Assembly: GCA_026008535.1 (NCBI GenBank)
Contig: BRKX01000004.1
Location: 54,754,501 to 54,818,500 of the forward strand
DNA length: 64,000 bases
Direction of reading: 5' to 3'
Source of the DNA: Perilla frutescens
Lineage: Eukaryota > Streptophyta > Magnoliopsida > Lamiales > Lamiaceae
Below the pieces are notes generated by a model. The model saw only the letters and a program-made list of their open reading frames with translations, was not told where the DNA came from and ran no database searches. The translations under genes were made by a program, and so were the position numbers. Positions 56,546 to 64,000 of the stretch are shown here, piece by piece. Each line of letters begins with the position of its first letter. The stretch's first letter is position 1.

Positions 56546-59280
56546 GAGTGTCGCGCCATGCAAATATACCCTAAAAGCCTAAAAACACCTCGCAGCCCTA
56601 ATATTGTTAGCTTTCACCATTGCAGCTCTATATCAAATAGGCAACACTAACAACGTTGTTAGTGCAGAAAACCTAGTTTTTAATTTTAAACAACAACATG
56701 AAACAACTCTTACTAAAAATGGCACAATTCAAGGCTGCAACTTGTTTTCAGGAAAATGGGTTTACGACGACTTATCGTACCCTCTCTATAAAGAGGGAAA
56801 CTGTGCATTAATAGAGGAAGACTTTGCTTGTGAGAAAAATGGGAGAAAGAATTTAAAATATCAGAACTGGAGATGGCAACCTCATCACTGTGATCTTCCG
56901 AGGTTGTAATAACTATTACTTTTTGATTGAGTTTTTGTGACCCCAATATTTTTGTTTACTACTTTTATGGACTTTTTTTCGCAATGTAGTTAGGGTTGAA
57001 GGATTGGACATTTATTATTTTCATATTTTTTTCCTGTCTAGAAATTTTCCACGTTAAATCTTATCTTGTTGTTCGTATTTTTCGTTTATGCCATCGATTC
57101 ATAACATTTTTGTTGATGTGTTTTACGTTGTTATAATGAATTGGTAACAATATATTTTTTCTACATTTGTGAACTTAGGTTTAATGGGAAAGCATTATTA
57201 AAAAAATTACGAGATAAAAAGCTGGTATTTGTGGGAGATTCCTTGTGCAGAAATCAATGGATCTCCTTGCTTAATTGCCTAACTGAACCATATTTTCCAA
57301 AGTCCACGAACAAAACAGTGTATGTTGAGGGCAATTTTTTGAACCTGCATGTGAAGGTAATACCTCTCTCTCTCTCTCTCTAGATATATATATACACACA
57401 CACACGACCACGCGTACTTCTATTTTCTATGGTGCATCACTCTTCGTTTAATTTTAATTTCTCTCATGTCATGAGTTTAATTAATTAATATAGTTTATTT
57501 TTCTTATATTAAATGCATGAATACAATGCGACATTGAAGTTCTATTGGTCTCCCTTACTAGTCGAATCAAATATTGGTGACGATCTATTTAATCCCTCAA
57601 ACATTAGAGATCAAATAATTAGAGTCACATCAATCAAAAATCATGCTAGGCATTGGACAGATGCTGATATACTCATTTTTTATGCATTTATGTGGTGGCT
57701 TAAACCTACCACGACACTCGTGTAAGTCTCTCTCTCTCTCTCTCCAACTCTAGGCCGCCAATTCAATTAATGTTTTGTATGATCAGATGGGGACCCTTTG
57801 GGAGCTCTGATGCAATCTACAAAATAATAAAAAAAAAAAAAATGAGCCTATGAGGCTATGAAATGACTCTAAACACTTGGTTAGATTGGTTGGAATTCAA
57901 CATTAATCGAACCAAAACAAAGCTGTTCTTCATGAGCATTTCACCTTACCACACTCTGTAAGTTAGCATTTAACCTGAGTTTATATTAATTAGTATATGG
58001 GTTAACTCTCTTATGCTGCCATTCGATCATCAGCCCAAACCAAAAAAAAAACCTACGTCATCAATTTTTTTTAGAACTTCGAATGACCATAATTTTCCCG
58101 TTTTAAATCAGATTTACGCAATCTTCATCTTCTATTTAATAACAAAATCATTAGTAAAAATAGTTTTCTCGTCAAAAATCATTGTTAATTTTGAAATTAA
58201 TTAATTTTTTATTATTAATGTCAATCTACTATATAATATTTTATTATTAATTGTAAATCACTTAGCAAATGATTCACATATATGCTTTGAAAATAAAAAA
58301 TAATGTTGTATAGTGTAGCCATCAATTCATACATTTTCTTTGAAACTCAAGCCTAATTTGAATTTCAATAGGTTTAAATAATCGGTTTTTCCTTTTTTGT
58401 TGGACTTAATCTCAATAACAGTAAGAACAAATGTAAATTTTTTTATAATTCACAATAGTTGGAAATTAGTTTAGTTTTGTTACGATATTTTTGTTATTAT
58501 TTCAATAATTATAATTTCTACAGATAAAATTATACATATTTGTCATTCGTGCATCGCACGGGAGATACTCTGGGGGTGTGTGTGTGTCAAATTAATTTTT
58601 TTTCATAATCTTTCATTTAAAATCATGCATGTGCATATTCGGATGAAAAAATATGAACGAAAAATATACAAAATATTTATTTTTTATCCATATACAAGCT
58701 TTAAATGTCAAATTAAATTCTAAAAAAATAATTATAAACCCTAATTTGTATTGAATAAACTCATATAAGCCAACTATTAGCCTGATACTTTTACTGCGAT
58801 TTTTTTTTTTGCCAGCAAACCTATCCATCAAGGGCTGGTTGGACGGTTTGATGGAAGTATTTTTCTTTGTATATATATGTAACAAAGTTTGCGAAGTTCC
58901 ATACATTTGATTTTCCGTACATACGTTTGCAGCGTGGGGAATAATCGGGATGATGGAGGCTACTGCTACAACCAAACTGAGCAGTTTTGAAGGATGACCA
59001 TTGAGGGGTTACTACAGATAAAGGAATGATGAATATAGTAGAATCAATCCTACATAAGTTGGAAACGAGAGGTCTAAACGTCACGTATTTGAATATAACA
59101 AATTTATCAGATTATAGAAAAGATGGCCATCCCTCGATTTATAGGATACTTTCAGATCCTATGAGGGAAGAGTTGTCATCAAACCCGAGAAGAATCTATC
59201 TAGATTGCAGTCATTGGTGTCTTTCGGGAGTTGCCGATGTATGGAACGAGATTCTTTATTCTTATATTATCAACTCATGA
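56544..59280 (+). pseudogene. TBL-type O-acetyltransferase, copy D (degenerate)
   Basis: A second TBL subtype, most like the relic copy E. Exon remnants: 56544-56902, 57179-57356, about 57519-57721, 57787-57957, 58933-59280. PMR5N (GKWVYDDLSYPLY...FACEKNGRKN...WRWQP), GDS (FVGDSLCRNQW) and the C-terminal DCSHWCLSGVADVWNE region can be read. Lesions: TAA at 56580-56582, 12 codons after the only ATG upstream of the signal anchor; loss of the AG acceptor before exon 3 (ATGCAT in place of ATGAAG); a conserved Asp changed to Tyr (IFYAFMWW); an A-run and a TGA in exon 4 (near 57845); and a one-base deletion plus stop early in exon 5. Intron 4 is enlarged by ~880 bp. Clearly non-functional. Confidence 0.88.
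57989..58868. mobile_element. ~880-bp insertion in intron 4 of copy D
   Basis: Copies A-C have introns of ~90-120 bp here. In copy D the shared sequence stops after TTTATATT and resumes at about 58868 (TATATATGTAACAAAGTTTG). The insert is AT-rich and includes CGTGCATCGCACGGG (58549-58563), a short palindrome like those near Helitron 3' ends, followed by ACTCTGGGGG. No ORF. Could be a decayed Helitron or MITE, or more than one insertion. Confidence 0.5.
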
Positions 59281-59443
59281 AAAATGTAACACGAATTTAG
59301 ATTATTAGATTGGAATAGAAATTATAATAGCTTAATTGTATATAGCTAAAGCGATCGAGGCCGCCTCATAAAATTATTGGTCGTCATACGTAAATTTTTA
59401 TGTGAGCCAGTTAAAGTCCTAAATATTGATTTTATTAGTAAAT

Positions 59444-59477
<34 letters not shown>

Positions 59478-60010
59478 GACATTCAAAAAATAAAGACAAG
59501 TTTATATGAGTGGGACAAATGGACTATTTATTAGCACCCCCTCCAAAAAAAACAAAGAAGTAATTAAGAAAATTCTAAACATACCTCCCGTTTTTCTTTT
59601 TAATTATAGCCCACATTGTTAATTGAATTTAAATTTTATTTTATTATATTAATATACCCTTATAGCCCCAGTACTAAAAATAAAACATTGCACGTATACC
59701 TCCTTCTCGTTCATAATTAGAAAAAAAAAGATAGTGCAATATTCATATTCATATCATGCTTATATATCTATGAGAAAATTATCAAAATAAGATATGAGAT
59801 TAGCATGATTTTCTAAACGACGAATCGAGTAAAATTTTATCGGTCTCTTTACTTTGCGTATCACCATCTTATACTTCACCACTTAGTAACTAATTACTCA
59901 AAATCTCCAAATCTCCTGTAATTATTAGCAATTTCTAAAATTTGAAGCATCTTGTTCTGTAAAATGAATTCCATGCATAATAATGGAATTTTGGATTGTC
60001 AGTTTGATGG
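59281..60010. other. 3' flank of copy D and start of a further TBL upstream block
   Basis: (AT)n at about 59449-59473. About 59568-59690 resembles the TBL upstream block (GAAAATTCTAAACA, CCCGTTTTTC, TTATAGCCC), suggesting another TBL unit began here before the copia insertion at 60011. No gene. Confidence 0.45.
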
Positions 60011-60564
60011 TGTTAGGTATCGGAACCACCATCTTCAAGCGACCTCCTGTATTTACCGAACGATTTAGCCATGGGATTTGAACTTGTATGGCTTAGCATC
60101 AACTACACTTTTACAGACACTCCTTCAGTTGTAGAACTTCACAGATCGGACAACAACTCAAGGGATTTCACCAGTAGTTAGGCCACAAGCACAGAGCCTC
60201 CTCAAGCACCAAACCCTAACCTACATGATCTCTCGCACAACCCAGTAATTACACTGAGAGGGTGAAATTACTCTCACAAAGAAAAGAAGAAGAAATAAAG
60301 AAGAAGGAGAAGATGTATCACACAGAAGATCGACGGAAAGCACTCAGCTTACCAAGATCACTCGAAGAACTCTTTCTCTCTTTCTCTAAGAACTCTCTGG
60401 AAGCAGTGAGATGAAAACAGAAAAATGAACAGTAACCGCTCTTAGATATTAATAGGGCGGCTAATGAGGATTAGGGCGTCGGGGTAATGGGCTGAGCTGC
60501 ATCTGTGTTGTTGGGCCAAGCTACAGCTGTTGGGCCTCACAAATAATGGGCCTATTTATCAACA
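60011..60564 (-). repeat. 3' LTR of the second copia
   Basis: 554 bp from TGTTAGG to CAACA. Preceded by GATGG, a possible TSD whose partner is outside the window. It contains GGGCCAAGCTACAG/GGGCTGAGCTGCAT-like repeats near its end. Confidence 0.85.
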
Positions 60565-60839
60565 ATCTCCACCTTATGGCCCATATAAGAGAACTGCAAC
60601 ATGAGGTAATTTTAGTAGAGATCATCATTACCATACATCCCACCTACAGAGATCACACAGCATAACTATAAGTGATATAAATCCAAACACAAAGTCTAAA
60701 TCAGATCACAAAGATCTTAGGGAGTAACTAGGTAATCACCAAGGGACAAACCTCAGAAAACAACCAGGATGCAGTCTTTGAGAACAAAATCAACACATAA
60801 AATCAATCTCAAAAACTCAAAATAGAAAGCATCTAAAGC

Positions 60840-61222
60840 TTAACCTGGGTCAAAATTTAAAATTTTCATGCAATTAGCATGTTTTTCAAGAGGTAAAGAT
60901 TTTGTACCAATGTCTGCAGGATTAACTTCAGATGGAATCTTTTCAAGTAAAATATTTTTACTTTCAACAACTTCTCTAATAAAATGAAACCTAACATCTA
61001 TATGTTTGGTTCTGTCATGAAAAACAGGGTTTTTACACAATTGAATGGCAGATTGAATATCTGAAAACACAACAGAATTCTTTTGAAGAAAACCAATTTT
61101 AGATAAAACTCCTTTCAACCACAAGGCTTCCTTGAAGGCTTCTGTAATAACAACATACTCTGCCTCTGTGGTAGAAAGTGCAACAATGTGTTGCAGCTGG
61201 GATTTCCAGCTTATGCATGACC
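60840..61222 (-). pseudogene. Copia RNase H C-terminus (second copia)
   Basis: About 125 codons: the block around SWKSQLQHIVALSTTEAEYV, then WLKGVLSKI, SDIQSAIQLCKN, FHDRTKHIDVRFHF and DIGTKSL, the end of a copia polyprotein. It is cut at 61223-61227 by the solo LTR. The frame continues at 63571 after removal of the insert and one CACAC copy. Confidence 0.88.
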
Positions 61223-61227
61223 CACAC

Positions 61228-63046
61228 TGTGATACCCCGATCCTTTTACTAAATTATAAATTATAATTTTAGTAAATGATTTCGAATGAATATTGTTTGA
61301 ATATTAATTATGATGGTATGTTTGTATTATGTTGTTGTTTTATTGCAGGTTGTTCCACTCGAGCCGATACGTCATAGCACAGTAATGTTATACTGAGTGT
61401 ATAACACAGTTGAATTTTTAATGCTAAAGTGTCGAGTTATATGATAATGAATGAATGTGATTGTATTTAATATTGTGTTTGCCATAACTTGAACACCCTA
61501 ACGCTGAGTTGATCGGGGGTCTCGCTGGAAATGGAGTTGGAAATGTCCGGGAGTCGAGATCGATAAGTGGGTCGATTTGAGCACGCCGCGCGCCCGCGGG
61601 GTGGTTCGCGCCCGCGGGGCCGTGTGCGGCCGCGGGAGTCTGCGCGCCCCGCGGGGCAGGCGAGAGGCGCGCGTCGGCGCAGGCTGCGCGCTCGCGGGAG
61701 CGATGGCCGAGAGCCACCTCGCGCGGTCGCGCGGGCTGGGCCGATTTTCCTACCTATAAATACCACACTTAGTTATTTCATCTTCATTTCTTTTCTCTTC
61801 TTGGGCGATTTCATCTATCTCTTTCTCAAGAAAATCTTCATCTTTTGGAGTAGATCCTCTCATCATCCTCCATCAACTAAGGTAACTTCACACCTCTTCA
61901 TATTGGTGATTTAAACACTCATTTCTTGTTGAATCAAACCTAGGGTTTGATATCCACAATTAGGGATCTTCAATTTTGTTGATCTTCTTGCTTTGATATC
62001 TTGAACATATGGTTTATTTACCTCCTTGAAGCTATATGTATCGAATTCCTATGGTTCATTGTTGCTAGGGTTTGGATTTTGCCCTAATTTTTCCTTGTTT
62101 TGTTGATAATTGTTTGGAGGTGTGGTGATGGTTGTTTGGGGTTCATTTTCATGTATTTTAGAGCCCTAGGATGAAGGTGTTTGTATTTGAAATATTGGGT
62201 TTAAAGGATTTAATTTGAGTCATGTTCTTGTGGTTTAAATGAGTGCTCGTAACGTGTTCGATTAAATGCTTCAAAGAGTTTTAATGTGTATTTTGAGTCC
62301 AAAATCATATTATGAGTTGGTATATCCAAGGTTATGTGTATAGATATGTACGAAATCTTTAAAGTAAAATATAGCATGAGTTTGGTCAAAATTATGATTT
62401 AATTGTATAACTCGACATCTAAAATGAAAAGAGAATTGAAAGGTGCTAGGTGACGTGTTGGGGCTCGAGGCGGACAACTTGTGCGCGGCTAAGGAGTATT
62501 GCAAAGGTTGAGAAATTGTGAAAGCGTCTCATAAAGTGGGGTAACTCTAAACTGTGAACACGTGTAAGGTTATAGTTATTGTTGTGCTTTGATTGTATAA
62601 GTATGAAGGGTCTTCGGACCAGAGATAAAAGAGACCCTTCGGGGCATAACAGAGATCCTTCGGGGTCGACAAAGAGACCCTTCGGGGCAGAGATCCTTTG
62701 GGATCGAATATAGATCTGTTAATGTCCTCCCTGGGGGGTAGTATGTCTGCGGGCATCCCTACAGGGCCAAAGATGTTCATTAACGGGGGCATCATGATGT
62801 TTGGACCCTACGGGGTTGAGACTAGTCTCCACAAAGTAAAGAAAAGTCCATATGTTATATTTTCACTTGTGCAATTAGCTATAACTGTTTACAGTGTTCC
62901 CCACTGAGTATGTTGTTAAATACTTACCCCATTCATTCAATGAATTTCAGGTTGAGGAGTCGGAGCCCGAGTAGGAGCGTTGTGAACACAAGAGAACCCC
63001 ACAAGCTTGTGTTATCTTTTGCATGCTCTTCTTTTGAAAATACTTA

Positions 63047-63088
<42 letters not shown>

Positions 63089-63565
63089 ATTGATCACTCT
63101 TTTTGCCTTATGATCAATGGTTATTGGGGATGGGAATAGCCCGATCTTTTGTAGGTTATGATGTATATAACTTGATATTATGTAAAACAATTTAAAGGCG
63201 GGTCGTTCGACCTTGGAGCCTTCTATGTGTGAAGTATGTTGTTGACCCTATATTTTGCATGTTAGTTTAGGATGCTAGACGGGCGGGTTATGACAACCTA
63301 TGAGCCTGATAGGTTAGATGATTGTATGATTCATATGGATGGACCTATGCAATTCTTTCATTAAATACTATGTTGTGTGACAAATTGGATCCGTTAGGTT
63401 GTATGTTATATTTGTGAAAAAAAAATTGTAATGGGAAATATGATTTCATTCCTCATAATAAAACTTGACCTTAGCTTCCACTCGATTTAAAATAAGCACA
63501 CCAAAATGAGTAAGTAAATTTTACGTTAAGTGACGTGGCCAAACGGAGTAGTTTGGGGCGTTACA
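61228..63565 (+). mobile_element. Solo LTR of a Ty3/gypsy (Tekay/Del-like) element
   Basis: 2338 bp, TGTGATACCCCGA...GGGGCGTTACA, with perfect TSD CACAC (61223-61227 and 63566-63570). It contains a GC-rich block (61580-61745), a TATA-like CCTATAAATACC (61751-61762) right after it, a repeat array at about 62608-62705 with AGAGA-CCTTCGGGG words, and (ATT)n at 63049-63087. No internal coding region, so it is a solo LTR. Orientation from TATA to the 3' part. The long LTR and the TGTGATACCCC start fit chromoviruses of the Tekay type; lineage not proven. Confidence 0.82.
63049..63087. repeat. (ATT)n microsatellite
   Basis: About 13 uninterrupted ATT units inside the solo LTR. Confidence 0.9.
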
Positions 63566-63570
63566 CACAC

Positions 63571-64000
63571 AAAGTAAAAACATAAGAGGTAGTTGACATC
63601 CTATTATCTCTGTCATTAGCATAATTGGAATCCACATAACCACACAATTGAACACCCTTGACACACTTAGAAAAATTTAAACCCACACGCAAAGAGGACT
63701 GAAGATATCCTAACAACCATTTTAATGCTTCCCAGTGAGTAACACCAAGATTAGACATGTATCTGCTCAAACAACTTACAAAATAGGCAATGTCAGCTCT
63801 AGTGCTTACCATAAGATATATTACAGAGCCAAATGCATTACAGTAGGGCACCTTTTTCATACCATTCATCTCAGAGACAGTCTTAGGAGACTGCTCTTTA
63901 CTTAACACAAAGTGAGCAGCTAAAGGCACATTTACAGCTTTAGCTTTTGACATAGAGAACTTACTCAAAATCTTTTCAACATATGAAGTCTGATTTAGCA
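63571..64000 (-). pseudogene. Copia RT end/RNase H start (second copia)
   Basis: Minus-strand frame with VPYCNAFGSVIYLMVSTRADIAY, LGVTHWEALKWLLGYL and GYVDSNYANDRDNR, the RT-RNase H junction of a copia pol. It is open to the window edge; the upstream part is outside. Interrupted downstream by the solo LTR. Confidence 0.88.

Larger units (their letters stand above)
60011..64000 (-). mobile_element. Second Ty1/copia element, truncated by window end
   Basis: The LTR at 60011-60564 (554 bp, TGTTAGGTATCGG...TTATCAACA) is followed by a perfect plant-copia PPT (minus strand AAGGTGGAGAT). Pol fragments on the minus strand (RNase H 60840-61222; RT/RNase H 63571-64000) are separated by a gypsy solo LTR. 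Related to, but clearly different from, the copia at 15.2 kb. Gag and the 5' LTR lie beyond the window. Confidence 0.9.

Noticed and set aside
61424..61914. Arg/Ala/Pro-rich frames in the GC island of the gypsy solo LTR
   Set aside because: Several frames on both strands open at once because of GC-rich composition; lies within an LTR.
62698..62907. 69-codon frame in the solo LTR
   Set aside because: Within the LTR, no family; likely chance.

Overview
The window is a stretch of AT-rich plant nuclear genome, from a eudicot (possibly an asterid; the sequence does not settle the order). The evidence is an array of TRICHOME BIREFRINGENCE-LIKE (TBL) O-acetyltransferase genes with GT-AG introns, Athila and Tork-like LTR retrotransposons, a plant-type Helitron with its own RPA gene, and many short inverted-repeat elements and microsatellites. 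There are no prokaryotic features.

Layout. 0-2.3 kb: pyrimidine-rich and short-period degenerate repeats. 2.3-9.4 kb: TBL relic (psi-E), a foldback element, TBL copy A (5148-6864), its 3' flank, a MITE and a second copy of the TBL upstream region. 9420-42466: one Helitron about 33 kb long. Its own part is about 13.2 kb and carries captured gene fragments, a Rep/helicase gene and an RPA1-like gene. Its Rep/helicase gene is split by a copia element (15222-35054, minus strand, 5-bp TSD AAAAA). The right LTR of that copia is split in turn by an Athila-type gypsy element (22055-34885, minus strand, TSD TAGGG, LTRs about 1.43 kb). 42.5-44.8 kb: a small ORF and TBL copy B. 45.0-52.9 kb: an inverted-repeat structure with arms of about 0.9 kb, CACTA-like ends inside the arms, and a Sirevirus-like solo LTR in the middle. 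53.2-59.3 kb: TBL copy C and the badly damaged copy D. 60.0 kb to the window end: a second copia element, cut by a 2.34-kb gypsy solo LTR (TSD CACAC) and running off the window.

How it fits together. The host content is essentially one tandem TBL cluster, in the clade of the xylan O-acetyltransferases ESK1/TBL29. All five copies carry lesions as written. Copies A, B and C each need only one or two single-base indels to explain the break, so they may be young pseudogenes or carry residual assembly errors; copies D and E are true relics. Transposons arrived in a readable order: Helitron into the upstream region of TBL copy B, copia into the Helitron, Athila into the copia. The Helitron moved the duplicated upstream sequence of copy B (8.7-9.4 kb) some 33 kb from its gene (43.0 kb).

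The most interesting unit is the Helitron. It has a recognisable 5' end, a 3' hairpin and a CTAG end, a two-gene replication set (Rep/Pif1-like helicase and RPA), and captured pieces of at least three host genes: a receptor-like kinase, an antisense NLR-like fragment, and an antisense multi-exon gene I do not recognise.
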